Shown here: positions 8,249-16,570 of the stretch, piece by piece
Layout: every line of letters starts with the position of its first letter
How positions within the stretch are numbered: the stretch's first letter is position 1
Source: Sphingopyxis macrogoltabida
GTDB lineage: Bacteria > Pseudomonadota > Alphaproteobacteria > Sphingomonadales > Sphingomonadaceae
Direction: 5' to 3'
Length of the DNA: 64,000 nucleotides
NCBI RefSeq assembly: GCF_001314325.1
Contig: NZ_CP009429.1
Location: 4,154,501 to 4,218,500 of the forward strand
The notes under the pieces: generated by a model
Told to the model about the DNA's origin: nothing
The model's input: the letters and a program-made list of their open reading frames with translations, nothing else
Databases searched by the model: none
Position numbers and translations under genes: made by a program

Positions 8249-8623
8249 TCAGCGGCATTTCAGTTCGCCGCGATCAATAGCCCGACCGAGCAGCCCGCCG
8301 CCGGCCGCGCCGATGATCGTGCCGACCGTGCGGTCACGCCCGCCATCGAGTTCGCGCCCGACGAGCGCACCAACGGCAGCGCCAATGATCAATCCCGTCG
8401 TGCCATTCTCGCGGCGGCAATGGTAGCGGCCATCCTTGCTGCGCCAAATACGGTCGTTGTGTGAAATGCGGCGAGGCTCGTAGTAGCGCCCATATCCGTC
8501 ATAGAGACCACGATCCTTGGCGCGCTTGCCGTGCGCCGGCGCCCAAGGCGGCGGATCCGCGAGCGCCGGGCCAATGGGAACGGCGAGCGCGGCGAGAACC
8601 ACGGCGGCGATATATTTTTTCAT
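8249..8623 (-). CDS. Glycine-zipper 2TM surface protein
   Basis: A 124-residue exported protein with a signal peptide (MKKYIAAVVLAALAVPIGPA, cleavage near ALA-DPP). The C-terminal half is a glycine-zipper domain (GLIIGAAVGALVGRELDGG then GTIIGAAGGGLLGRAIDRG), as in the Rickettsia 17-kDa antigen group; the middle part has RcnB-like basic aromatic sequence (YYEPRRISHNDRIW). It ends with CR. Proteins of this type insert in or associate with the outer membrane, but their exact job is not known. It is a single gene with its promoter in the 8624-8868 gap. Confidence 0.82.
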   Translation of the reverse strand: MKKYIAAVVLAALAVPIGPALADPPPWAPAHGKRAKDRGLYDGYGRYYEPRRISHNDRIWRSKDGRYHCRRENGTTGLIIGAAVGALVGRELDGGRDRTVGTIIGAAGGGLLGRAIDRGELKCR

Positions 8624-8699
8624 GACCCGTCTCCTTCAATCATGGACCAAGCGTAGCGGCGCGCAACCGAACCCGGGCTGAACAAACCGCCATGAGCGG

Positions 8700-8906
8700 C
8701 CGATTGCAGACCGCACGAGTCCTATTTGAACCAACCTGTAGTCGGCGTCTTAGACGCTCCTAGGCATCTTTTTTGGCGCAGCGGTACAATTATTACCCGG
8801 CCCGCGACATTATCTGCGCCGTGCGACCCAGGAGACCTCGTCCTTTCAGGAAACCGAGATCTTCATCTGACGCCCGCACGGTTTCGGCCGCGCGGGCGTC
8901 TTTTTT
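8700..8906 (+). ncRNA. Candidate small RNA ending in an orphan terminator
   Basis: A textbook Rho-independent terminator lies at 8869-8906: GACGCCCGC pairs with GCGGGCGTC across a short loop and six T residues follow. No open frame with a ribosome site precedes it on the plus strand and the nearest plus-strand gene upstream already has its own terminator. Upstream, TTGGCG (about 8769) and AT-rich TATTAC-type sequence could form a promoter. The region also holds the palindrome GCGTCTTAGACGC at about 8745-8757. A transcript of roughly 80-150 nt is inferred; its 5' end is unknown. Confidence 0.35.
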
Positions 8907-9065
8907 GTGTGCCCGCCGGTTGGTGATTGGAAAGACTGGCCGTTTGTTGCCCGTCTGCTTTCGGCGCCAAATCGTGAAAGGCAGACATCGCTCACAAGTT
9001 TAGTATAGGCTTTGCCGTTCTCGTGAGCCGCGCGCTAATCTGCGCGATAGGGAGAGGACGAAGCC

Positions 9066-9287
9066 ATGGGCACCGGACTGATCGAAGCCTTGCACGTTCT
9101 TCTCAGTCGAGACCACGACGGCGCGCTGTTCGACCGCGAAGCGCCCGAGTATCCATATCGCTCACAGGGTCTCGAGGACGCGAGACGCACCATACGAACG
9201 AAACCAATGACCTCCCCGGCTGAACGGCTGAGGACCCGCACCGCAACCACGGCGGATGACCGCTCAAGATGGGGCCCGTTCAAATAG
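9066..9287 (+). CDS. Hypothetical small protein (73 aa)
   Basis: A 73-residue open frame with a plausible ribosome site (GGGAGAGGACG) before the ATG at 9066. The product is polar and arginine-rich (HDGALFDREAPEYPYRS, SPAERLRTRTATTADD) with no membrane segment or motif. No family is recognised. The reverse strand is also open over much of this stretch (9035-9325), so the coding claim depends on the ribosome site alone. Confidence 0.35.
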   Translation: MGTGLIEALHVLLSRDHDGALFDREAPEYPYRSQGLEDARRTIRTKPMTSPAERLRTRTATTADDRSRWGPFK

Positions 9288-10120
9288 ACGCCAGAGAGCG
9301 GCAGAAGACGCGCTTTGACCGGCACATTCCTCTAGTCATCCCGCGCCATCAACCAAAATTAGGAGAGCTATTATGACGCTGGTGCTTGCGTGGAATATGG
9401 TCGAGGGCGTGGCCGTGGCGGCCGACACCATGTTTGGCAGTAACTTTCAAACGGTCGCGATGGCCGGCCCGAAGATCTTTTCGGTGCCGATCGTGCTGAA
9501 TCGCTGGGGTGACCGAATTGCGACGGAGAAGACCTATCTGCCCAACATGGGCTTCGCCTTCGCCGGCAACAGCTTTGCCGGACAGACCGCGCACGGATTG
9601 GCAACGACCTGCCTTCAGAATCTCGTCTCGCTCGTCGAAAACGATACAGGCCCGACCGTCGAGGAGGTTGCGAACCTCTATGCGCGCTGTGCCGCGCTTG
9701 TCGTGAATGAGCGCCGCCAGTGGCTGCGAACAGACGCGCATCTCTTTGAAGGCCTGGTATTCGGACGCAGTACGCCCGAAGCTTCAGCCCAAGCCTTCAC
9801 GTTCGAGGTCAGAATCGACGATAATGCCCTCGCGATGTGCACCGCGGAGGAAGTCGACTTTACGCGGATAGCCGTGATGGTTTTGGGCAGTGGGACCGAA
9901 GCGGTGAGGGAGATTGTCGAATCCGCACGCGGTACAGGCACGATCCTCAACGCTCTGGACGTCTTGCGGCAAGTGATGGATGATCCGGAGGTTCCCAGCG
10001 TGGGCGGCTATCAGCAATATGCGGTAGCTGCTGTTGGCGGCGTTGAAATAAGGCCGAGCCTCAGCGTAGTTCCGTTAGCGTCCGCGCTCGTGGTGTAATT
10101 TCCGGTGTAGGCGATGGTGT

Positions 10121-10152
10121 ATTCCGGGGTGGGGCATGCCCCACCCCGGAAT
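10121..10152. repeat. 32-bp perfect palindrome near the IS left end
   Basis: The half ATTCCGGGGTGGGGCA is followed directly by its reverse complement. It lies between the left terminal repeat and the transposase ribosome site. In RNA it would form a very stable 13-16 bp stem, which could block read-through transcription from outside promoters into the transposase gene; that role is inferred from similar hairpins at the ends of other insertion sequences. Confidence 0.85.
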
Positions 10153-10230
10153 GCGGCGTCGCTGGTGGCCACCGGGTTCATCGTTATGGTGGAGTTTGCA
10201 CACTTCAACCGTGACGAAGAGGAGTTCCCG

Positions 10231-11445
10231 ATGACCGAGGACAGATTACTGATCGAAGAGCTTGCTGCGAAGGGCGGCCAACCGGATTTTTTGCGCACCA
10301 TCGCCGAGAACGTGCTGCAGCTGATCATGGAGGCCGACGTTGATGGCCTGATCGGCGCGGGTCGCCACGAACGCAGCAGCGAGCGCGCGACCTGGCGCAA
10401 CGGCTATCGCGACCGTTCGCTGGATACCCGGGTAGGCACGCTGAACCTGAAAATCCCCAAGCTGCGTGCTGGGTCCTACTTTCCGGGCTTCCTTGAGCCC
10501 CGCAAGATGGTCGAGAAAGCGCTGGTTGCGGTGATCCAGGAAGCGTGGATCGGCGGGGTCAGCACCCGGCGGGTCGATGAACTCGTCCAGGCCATGGGCA
10601 TGACCGGCATCTCCAAGTCCACCGTCTCCAAGCTTTGCAAGGACATTGACGAGCGCGTCCATGCCTTTCTGAAACGCCCGCTCACCGGCGAATGGCCGTA
10701 TCTCTGGCTCGATGCCACCTATCTCAAGGTACGCGAAGGCGGGCGGATCATCAGCGTTGCCGCAATAATCGCCATGGCCGTCAACACCGAGGGCCGGCGC
10801 GAGATCGTCGGCCTGCATATCGGCCCCTCGGAAGCGGAGGTCTTCTGGTCCGACTTCCTGAAGGACCTTGTTCGGCGCGGTCTTACCGGCGTGAAGCTGG
10901 TCATCTCCGATGCTCACGAGGGCCTCAAGGGCGCGATCACCCGCGTCATGGGCGCCACCTGGCAGCGCTGCCGGGTGCACTTCATGCGCAATGCCCTGTC
11001 CTATGTGCCCAAGGGCCAGAACACTGTCGTCGCCGCCGCGATCCGCCAGGTCTTCCTGCAGCCCGATCAGAAAAGCGCAACGCAGGTCTGGCGACAGGTC
11101 GCCGACCAGTTGCGCACCCGTTGGCCCAAGCTCGGCGCCTGCATGGACGAGGCCGAAACCGACGTGCTCGCCTACACCGGCTTTCCCACCCAGCACCGCA
11201 CGAAGTTACACTCAACCAATCCGCTCGAGCGGCTCAACAAGGAGGTCAAGCGCCGCGCCGACGTCGTCGGAATCTTCCCGAACGAAGACAGCATCATCCG
11301 CCTCGTCGGGGCTGTGCTGATGGAGCAGAACGACGAGTGGCAGCTCCAGCACCGATACATGCAGATCGAAGGCATGGCCGAACTCAACCAACCCATGATC
11401 GAGGAGGAAAATCAGCCCCTACACATCACCGCCAAAGCCGCCTGA
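10231..11445 (+). CDS. IS256-family transposase (copy 1)
   Basis: A 404-residue Mutator/IS256-type DDE transposase. The catalytic residues fit LDATYLKVR (first Asp), VISDAHEGLKGAI (second Asp) and STNPLERLNKEVKRR (Glu in the conserved NxxER..EVKRR block). The N-terminal signature DGLIGAGRHERSSERATWRN and RDRSLDTRVGTLNLKIPKLR is also typical. I chose the ATG at 10231 because GAGGAG lies just upstream; the longer frame from 10114 passes through the 32-bp palindrome and is unlikely to be used. The gene appears intact and therefore potentially active. Confidence 0.95.
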   Translation: MTEDRLLIEELAAKGGQPDFLRTIAENVLQLIMEADVDGLIGAGRHERSSERATWRNGYRDRSLDTRVGTLNLKIPKLRAGSYFPGFLEPRKMVEKALVAVIQEAWIGGVSTRRVDELVQAMGMTGISKSTVSKLCKDIDERVHAFLKRPLTGEWPYLWLDATYLKVREGGRIISVAAIIAMAVNTEGRREIVGLHIGPSEAEVFWSDFLKDLVRRGLTGVKLVISDAHEGLKGAITRVMGATWQRCRVHFMRNALSYVPKGQNTVVAAAIRQVFLQPDQKSATQVWRQVADQLRTRWPKLGACMDEAETDVLAYTGFPTQHRTKLHSTNPLERLNKEVKRRADVVGIFPNEDSIIRLVGAVLMEQNDEWQLQHRYMQIEGMAELNQPMIEEENQPLHITAKAA

Positions 11446-11660
11446 CGATGGCCCACGGCCACAGCCGAAATTACACCACCTTGACGGACGCGACCGTAGT
11501 TCCTGCCCGACCTGCCCAAACGACCGCAAGTCAGCCAGGCCTTCCCGACGCCGAACCTCCGTTGCGTGGAATTGACTTTCAGATCATGGGCTTCGACCTT
11601 GGCGATATCGGAAACGTCGGGCGTTATTCCCCCACCGCTACCCATTTCGCGGGAAGCTGA

Positions 11661-11991
11661 TCACCCTATAATCCGCCGACCGCTCATTAACCTCGACTTG
11701 GTAAGTTCCCGCTATGAGACAACGCAGACTGGCCGATTTCGGACTGACGGCTTTTAGCGTGTAAACGGGGATAGCGGACGTTTAGCGACAGGCCAAAGCG
11801 TTCGCTCCCAGAGGGCGTGGTCCTTGTCAGCGCCGCAAAGCAAGCAAAAGCAGCTTTGCGGCTATCGATGCCGGCAATCGTCCCTGTCCGAAGGTATGGT
11901 CCAACCAATGCCTCGATCCAATCGACCAGGAGCCGACCGCTGCCTAGCTTGCTGAACGTCGTGATTGCACGGCTTTCAGGAGGATCGAGAC
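11661..11991. other. 331-bp gap with a hairpin, no gene seen
   Basis: No supported gene lies here. A good inverted repeat GCCGCAAAGC (11832-11841) with GCTTTGCGGC (11853-11862) forms a 10-bp stem with an 11-base loop; it may be a terminator of the disrupted upstream gene or a leader structure of the MBL gene. The last 20 bases hold the ribosome site of the MBL gene (AGGAGG). Confidence 0.5.
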
Positions 11992-12906
11992 ATGAAACCC
12001 GACACTATTGCATCGCCCGACACCTCGGGCTTCGAAGAGCTGGTTCCGTCGCGCTATGCGCTGCGGATCGGCGACATCGATGTGCTTGTCGTAAGCGACG
12101 GCGTGCTGCCGCTGCCCACCGAAACGATGGCCACCAATGTGGACCCCGCGGTCCGCGCCGAATGGTTCAAGGATATGTTCGTCGGACCCGACATGTTCGA
12201 CTGGGCTCTCAATGTCCTCGTGCTGCGCAGCGGCGACAAGACCATCTTGGTCGATGCGGGCCTCGGCGGCCAGTTCCCCGGTTTCCCACGCGCCGGCCAG
12301 TTTCCCAAGCGGCTGCAGGCCGCGGGGATCGACTTGGCATCAGTCACCGACATCATCATCACGCATATGCACATGGATCATGTCGGGGGGCTGCTCGTCG
12401 AGGACGTGAATCGACGGCTGAATCCGGACGTGCGCATCCATGTCACGGCCACCGAAATCGCCTTCTGGCAGACCCCCGACTTCGAACAGACGGCGATGCC
12501 TAACCCCGTTCCCGAGGTTCTGCGCAAGACCGCTACGCAGTTCATCGATGCCTATGCCGACAAGATCATGGCCTTCGACGAGGAGTGCGAAGTGGCGCCG
12601 GGCGTGGTCGCAAAGCTGACCGGCGGGCACACGCCGGGGCACTGCGTCGTCCATGTCGCATCGGGTGGCGAGCGCCTCACCTTCGCGGGCGACGCGCTCT
12701 TCCCCGTCGGTTTCGACCATCCCGACTGGCATAACGGCTTCGAGCATGATCCCGAAGAATCGGTGCGCGTGCGCGTTCGCCTGTTGCAGCAAGCGGCCGC
12801 GAGCGGTGAGTATCTCGTCGCGACGCATTTGCCCTTCCCTTCGGTGGGCCGCGTCGCCGCCGATGGCGACGCCTTCCGCTGGGTCGCTGCCTTCTGGGAT
12901 TTCTGA
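11992..12906 (+). CDS. MBL-fold metallo-hydrolase
   Basis: A 304-residue metallo-beta-lactamase-fold enzyme. The zinc-binding motif THMHMDHVGG lies at about residues 124-133 and is followed by GGHTPGHCVVHV (third histidine), FAGDALFPVGFDHP (bridging Asp) and a last histidine in ATHLPFPSVGR. The N-terminal YALRIGDIDVLVVSDGVLPL and LVLRSGDKTILVDAGLG match the lactonase/methyl-parathion-hydrolase-like subgroup often called glyoxylase or lactonase. The ATG at 11992 follows CAGGAGGATCGAGAC. A lactone or organophosphate-like ester is a reasonable guess for the substrate but is not shown. It is convergent with the LysR gene. Confidence 0.9.
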   Translation: MKPDTIASPDTSGFEELVPSRYALRIGDIDVLVVSDGVLPLPTETMATNVDPAVRAEWFKDMFVGPDMFDWALNVLVLRSGDKTILVDAGLGGQFPGFPRAGQFPKRLQAAGIDLASVTDIIITHMHMDHVGGLLVEDVNRRLNPDVRIHVTATEIAFWQTPDFEQTAMPNPVPEVLRKTATQFIDAYADKIMAFDEECEVAPGVVAKLTGGHTPGHCVVHVASGGERLTFAGDALFPVGFDHPDWHNGFEHDPEESVRVRVRLLQQAAASGEYLVATHLPFPSVGRVAADGDAFRWVAAFWDF

Positions 12907-13048
12907 TCTCCAGCCGAAGGCTCCCCCGGGGGCGTACCGACCGAGCGCGCCGGTATGCCCCCAACCGGCAGAACACCGCCCCCTCCAGTCCAGGGAATTC
13001 GAAATGCGGCATCCGTGCGAGCCCGTCTCGCTGCACGCTTATGGTCCG

Positions 13049-13942
13049 TCAGGCCGAATGCGCAGCAAGCCTGTCTGCAAGAAAATCGGTGAACAATCGG
13101 ACGCGCAGCGGTGCAAGGCGGCCGAAAGCGTGCAGCGCCTGGACGGGAACCGAGGCGAGCGGATCGTGCGGGAATATCTCGGCGAGGCGTCCCGCGGCAA
13201 GATCGTCCGCCACCGCCAGCCGAAGCAGCTGCGCAATGCCGACCCCGCCGAGCGCCGCAATCCGCATCGCCTGACCCGAATCGGTGTCGAGTGCCCCTTC
13301 GGGCAGCAGATCGGTCCCGTCGGCGAAGCGAATGGGATAGGCCTGCGACCCAAGCCGATACCGGATATGCGGCAATTGCGCGAGCGCTTCGCGCGTCGCG
13401 GGATGGGCAACGCGTTCGAGCCATTGAGGCGCCGCGACGAGGATGAGCGGCAGGGTCGCAAGACGTCGCACCATCCAGTCGACATTCCCCATTTCGCCGA
13501 CACGCAACGCCACGTCATAGCCTTCGCGGATCAGGTCGACATGGCGATCGGTGATACTGATCTCAAGCTTGATCTCGGGATAGCGCGGGACGAATTCCCG
13601 GGTGAGCGCTTCCATCAACGCGGAACCGAGCACGCCGGGAATGCTGGCGCGCAGCACCCCCTGCGCGCGTTCAGCCCCCTTCAAGGCGTCGCCGGCTTCG
13701 TCGAGGGCACGCAGCAGCGGGGCGATGCGCTCGTAATAGGCGGTCCCGTCGACAGTCAGCGTCAGCGAACGGGTGGACCGGAGGAAAAGCTTGACGCCGA
13801 GGCGTCGTTCGAGCCGTTCGACGCTCTTAGAAACCGCGGAGGGGGTGGTCCCGGCAAGACGCGCCGCGGCGCTGAACGAACCCGTCTCGACGGCGCGCAC
13901 GAAGGCTTCAAGTCCCGTCGTCGGTTCGAGGCCAGCGGTCAT
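13049..13942 (-). CDS. LysR family transcriptional regulator
   Basis: A 297-residue LysR regulator with the winged HTH at about residues 8-65 (LEAFVRAVETGSFSAAARLA, then TPSAVSKSVERLERRLGVKL and FLRSTRSLTLTVDG) and a substrate-binding domain (GVLRASIPGVLGSALM onward). The sequence most resembles the CrgA/DsdC-like group that controls neighbouring oxidoreductases. It is divergent from the SDR gene with 98 bp between start codons, the standard arrangement for a LysR regulator acting on the adjacent gene and itself. Confidence 0.9.
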   Translation of the reverse strand: MTAGLEPTTGLEAFVRAVETGSFSAAARLAGTTPSAVSKSVERLERRLGVKLFLRSTRSLTLTVDGTAYYERIAPLLRALDEAGDALKGAERAQGVLRASIPGVLGSALMEALTREFVPRYPEIKLEISITDRHVDLIREGYDVALRVGEMGNVDWMVRRLATLPLILVAAPQWLERVAHPATREALAQLPHIRYRLGSQAYPIRFADGTDLLPEGALDTDSGQAMRIAALGGVGIAQLLRLAVADDLAAGRLAEIFPHDPLASVPVQALHAFGRLAPLRVRLFTDFLADRLAAHSA

Positions 13943-14040
13943 TCGATAGTTTTTAGCAAAAATGATGTGCCTGCCTCCAGTCTAATTTTCCGAAGTGGAA
14001 AAGCCAAATCCATCTCCGTCTTCAACCACAGAGGTGAATT
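13943..14040. promoter_or_regulatory. LysR-SDR divergent control region
   Basis: This 98-bp region contains an inverted repeat TTTTCC-N5-GGAAAA (13986-14002) and TTTTTAGCAAAAA nearer the LysR start. Both have dyad symmetry of about the right span for a LysR-type box (T-N11-A type). The SDR ribosome site (AGAGG) lies at the right end. Confidence 0.5.
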
Positions 14041-14790
14041 ATGGACAGTTTGAAGGGAAAGGTCGCCGTAGTAACCGGCGGCAACAGCGGCATCGGTTTC
14101 GCGAGCGCGAAGCTCTTTGCCGAGCAGGGCGCGCAGGTGGTGATCACCGGGCGGCGCCAGGCCGCACTCGACGAGGCAGTCCGGTCGATCGGCCCTGCTG
14201 CGGTAGCGATCTGCGGCGACGTCGCCGACCCGGCGCACCACCGCGCGGTCGCGGACCTTGTTCGCGAGCGTTTCGGCGGTGCGGACATCTATATGGCGAA
14301 CGCCGGAGTCAACACGATCACGCCATCGGGCGAGGTGTGCGAAGCCGAGTATGACACCCAGTTCGGAATCAATGCCCGCGGCACTTTCTTTGGGGTCCAG
14401 GCGATCGCGCCGCACCTGCAGGAGCGAGCCTCGATCATCCTTGTCGGTTCGCTCGCGAGCGACAAGGTGCTCGACGGCCACGCCGTCTATGCCGGGACCA
14501 AGGCGGCGATCGCGGCGTTCGCGCGAAGCTGGGCGCTCGAATTCAAGGACCGCGGCATCCGCGTCAACATGCTCAGTCCCGGGCCAACCGAAACCGAGAT
14601 CCTCGGCAAGCTGGGCGTGGCACCCGAAGAGCGTGGCGCCTTTGCCGAGATAATGGCGGGCGAAATCCCGCTCGCGCGGCTCGGCCGGCCGGAGGAACTC
14701 GCGCGCGCTGCGCTGTTCCTCGCGTCCGACGCCAGCAGCTTCGTGACCGGCATCAACCTCCGCGTCGACGGCGGCATGGCGCTGCTCTGA
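14041..14790 (+). CDS. SDR family oxidoreductase
   Basis: A 249-residue classical short-chain dehydrogenase/reductase. The cofactor motif TGGNSGIG lies at residues 12-19, NAG near residue 92, a serine in LVGSLAS and the catalytic YAGTK near residue 150. The arginine after the first strand (ITGRR) suggests NADP(H) preference. The C-terminal SFVTGINLRVDGG is standard. It is controlled in all likelihood by the divergent LysR gene and is followed at 29 bp by an NTF2-like gene, so the three belong together. The substrate is unknown. Confidence 0.92.
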   Translation: MDSLKGKVAVVTGGNSGIGFASAKLFAEQGAQVVITGRRQAALDEAVRSIGPAAVAICGDVADPAHHRAVADLVRERFGGADIYMANAGVNTITPSGEVCEAEYDTQFGINARGTFFGVQAIAPHLQERASIILVGSLASDKVLDGHAVYAGTKAAIAAFARSWALEFKDRGIRVNMLSPGPTETEILGKLGVAPEERGAFAEIMAGEIPLARLGRPEELARAALFLASDASSFVTGINLRVDGGMALL

Positions 14791-14819
14791 CTCATCCCCA
14801 AACATCGAAGGAAATAAGC

Positions 14820-15242
14820 ATGACCCAATCTCCCGTCGAGCCCGCCATCGCCGCCTTGATCCACGACGTCGTCCATGTCGGCAGCGCTTATGACATCGAA
14901 GGCATGGAAAGGCTCTACACGCCCGACCAGATTTTCCTGGTCCTCGGCAGCGACGGAGAGGTGACCCGAATTCTTCGCGACGATTCGATCGCTGAATTCC
15001 GGTCGCGTCGCAACGCGGGCGAAGCGCCGCTTTCGACCGAACATCGGGTGCTTCACGTCGAGCAGCAGGGCGATCATGCGACGGCGATCCTCTATCGCCG
15101 CATGAGCTCCGACGCTCCGCCCGCGATGTACGAGCTTCGCATGCGCAAGGATTCCGGCACCTGGATGGTCGCCGGTGAAACGGTGACGCCCTGGCCGGGC
15201 GGCATCGATGGCGCCTTCCTCCCTCCCCGGAAGGGCGCCTGA
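14820..15242 (+). CDS. NTF2-like (SnoaL-type) protein
   Basis: A 140-residue single-domain protein with the pattern of the NTF2-like fold: a helix ending YDIEGMERLYTPD, the strand FLVLGSDGEVTRI, then alternating strands (TEHRVLHVEQQGDHATAIL, MYELRMRKDSGTWMVAGE). Such small cone-shaped proteins are polyketide-cyclase-like enzymes or binding proteins of varied function. The gene follows the SDR by 29 bp on the same strand with GAAGGAAA as ribosome site, so both are likely co-transcribed and may act on the same compound. Confidence 0.7.
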   Translation: MTQSPVEPAIAALIHDVVHVGSAYDIEGMERLYTPDQIFLVLGSDGEVTRILRDDSIAEFRSRRNAGEAPLSTEHRVLHVEQQGDHATAILYRRMSSDAPPAMYELRMRKDSGTWMVAGETVTPWPGGIDGAFLPPRKGA

Positions 15243-15314
15243 CTGCGGGGCGCGCGCGGCCCCGCCCCCCAGCCGCGCGCGCCCCAATTTTCAACCGACA
15301 GAAAGGAACATGCG

Positions 15315-15926
15315 TTGAAAAATCTTGCTCTCCCCCTCTCGCTCGGCGCGTTGATCGCCGTCGGCACGGCGGCGCCCGCGGCGGCCCAGACCTTCGAGGG
15401 CCCCTATGTCGGGGCGCAGGCGGGCTGGAGCCAGAATCGGCTCGGCTCGGTCGAGACCGACCTTGGCACCGCCACGATCGACGACAGCCGCGATGCGGCG
15501 ACCGCCGGCATCTTCTTCGGCTATAATCTCCAGCCAACCGCCAAGGTCGTGCTTTCGGCCGAAGGAGCGGTCAATTTCGGGTTCGACGACGACCTGTCGC
15601 GTGCGCAAAAGGACGCATCGGCCGCGATCAATCCCGAATATGGTTTCGACCTGGGCGTCCGCGCCGGTTACCTCGTGACCGACAAGACGCTCGTCTATGC
15701 GCGCGGCGGTTATGAGAATATCCGCACCAGGGTGCAGATCCTCGATCTCGAAGGTCCGCGCAGCGGCAAGGACAATCTCGACGGTTGGTCGGTTGGCGGC
15801 GGCATCGAACGGGCTGTCACCGACCATATCTCGGCGCGCGTCGAATATCGCTACAGCGACCTTGGCAGCGGCGGCACCAAATGGGATCGGCATCAAGTCC
15901 TGGCGGGCGTCGCCTGGAATTTTTGA
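15315..15926 (+). CDS. Outer-membrane beta-barrel protein
   Basis: A 203-residue exported protein with a signal peptide (LALPLSLGALIAVGTAAPAA, cleavage after AAAQ) and a repeated pattern of amphipathic strands: GPYVGAQAGWSQNRLG, AGIFFGYNLQPTAKVVLSAE, YGFDLGVRAGYLVTDKTLVY and ISARVEYRYSDLG, ending with the aromatic VAWNF typical of outer-membrane proteins recognised by BamA. It belongs to the OmpA/Opa-like eight-strand porin-family group. It begins with TTG at 15315 behind AAAGGAA; the overlapping ATG two codons upstream is out of frame. It lies 72 bp after the NTF2-like gene. Confidence 0.85.
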   Translation: MKNLALPLSLGALIAVGTAAPAAAQTFEGPYVGAQAGWSQNRLGSVETDLGTATIDDSRDAATAGIFFGYNLQPTAKVVLSAEGAVNFGFDDDLSRAQKDASAAINPEYGFDLGVRAGYLVTDKTLVYARGGYENIRTRVQILDLEGPRSGKDNLDGWSVGGGIERAVTDHISARVEYRYSDLGSGGTKWDRHQVLAGVAWNF

Positions 15927-15956
15927 GGATCGCTCATCCCATCCGAAAACTGAATG

Positions 15957-16007
15957 TGGCAGGCAAGGCAAGGCAAGGCAAAGGCAGGAATGTCTTGCCT
16001 TGCCAAA
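15957..16007. repeat. AGGCA repeat and hairpin upstream of Rrf2
   Basis: A run of tandem GGCAA/AGGCA units (about 15959-15986) is followed by CTTGCCTTGCC (15994-16004), which is complementary to the run. The result is a slipped-register hairpin only 25 bp before the Rrf2 start. It could be the transcription terminator of the barrel gene, a repeat-type binding site for the Rrf2 protein, or both. Confidence 0.6.
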
Positions 16008-16030
16008 CGCGGACAAATATACTCTGCGTT

Positions 16031-16570
16031 ATGGCGCACATGACCGTAAGCGTGGAATATGGGCTGCATTGCCTGCTGGGCCTGATCGATGCGGGCGATG
16101 CGCCGCGCAGCGCCCGCGATCTGGCTCTCTTCCAGGGAATTTCGTCGAGCTTCGCGGCCAAGATTTTTGCCAAGCTGGAAAAGGCGGGGATCGTGACGGC
16201 AGCGGAAGGCGTGCGCGGCGGGTATCGGCTCGCGCGGCCGGCCCATGCGATCAGCGTGCTCGAACTGGTCGATGCGATCGAGGGGCGCAAACCCTTGTTC
16301 GACTGTCAAGACATACGCGGGCGTTGCGCTCTGTTCGAGGACGGCGCGCCCGAGTGGGCGACGCGCGGCGTGTGCTCGATCCATGCGGTCATGCTCAAGG
16401 CCGAAAAGGCAATGCGCGACACGCTGGCGAGCGAGACGCTGGCCGACATTGGCGGCCGGCTCGAGCGCAAGGCCCCCGCCGAGTTCGGCGGCGACACCAA
16501 AGCCTGGTTCGACGCGCGACTCGCAAGACGGCGGTCGCGCCCGTCGCAAGCAGAGGATAGGCAAAGATGA
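16031..16570 (+). CDS. Rrf2 family transcriptional regulator with three cysteines
   Basis: A 179-residue Rrf2 protein. The winged HTH spans about residues 4-70 (VEYGLHCLLGLIDAG, then GISSSFAAKIFAKLEKAGIV and GVRGGYRLARP). Three cysteines occupy the positions that hold a [2Fe-2S] cluster in IscR/NsrR-type members: CQDIRGRCALF and GVCSIH. A redox, iron or nitric-oxide signal is therefore likely. It is the first gene of a five-gene regulatory operon; its stop overlaps the next start by four bases. The ATG at 16031 is preceded by a poor ribosome site, and a second ATG lies three codons later. Confidence 0.88.
   Translation: MAHMTVSVEYGLHCLLGLIDAGDAPRSARDLALFQGISSSFAAKIFAKLEKAGIVTAAEGVRGGYRLARPAHAISVLELVDAIEGRKPLFDCQDIRGRCALFEDGAPEWATRGVCSIHAVMLKAEKAMRDTLASETLADIGGRLERKAPAEFGGDTKAWFDARLARRRSRPSQAEDRQR

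Larger units (their letters stand above)
10074..11495 (+). mobile_element. IS256-family insertion sequence, copy 1 (1422 bp)
   Basis: A complete element flanked by an 8-bp direct duplication GTAGTTCC (10066-10073 and 11496-11503). The imperfect terminal inverted repeats share GCGTCCG, then five unmatched bases, then GTGGTGTAATTTC. It carries one transposase gene and a 32-bp palindrome before it. Its length and reading frames equal those of copy 2 at 25887-27308, which is inverted, so the two are probably identical and recent. It inserted into the proteasome-like gene. Confidence 0.95.
9373..11660 (+). pseudogene. Ntn-hydrolase / proteasome-like gene split by an IS256 element
   Basis: The 5' part (9373-10073) encodes a protein beginning MTLVLAWNMVEGVAVAADTM, with AGPKIFSVPI and GFAFAGNSFAGQ, a pattern like that of 20S-proteasome-fold (HslV/Anbu-type) peptidases and their relatives. 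The frame is broken by IS copy 1 at 10074. If the IS and one of the two GTAGTTCC target copies are removed, the frame continues through 11504-11660 (PARPAQTTASQPGLPDAEPP and onward to FAGS, then stop), giving an intact 285-residue ancestor. The present gene can only make a product truncated after IRPSLSVVP with a few IS-encoded residues. The fold assignment is moderate; the disruption is clear from sequence. Confidence 0.75.
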
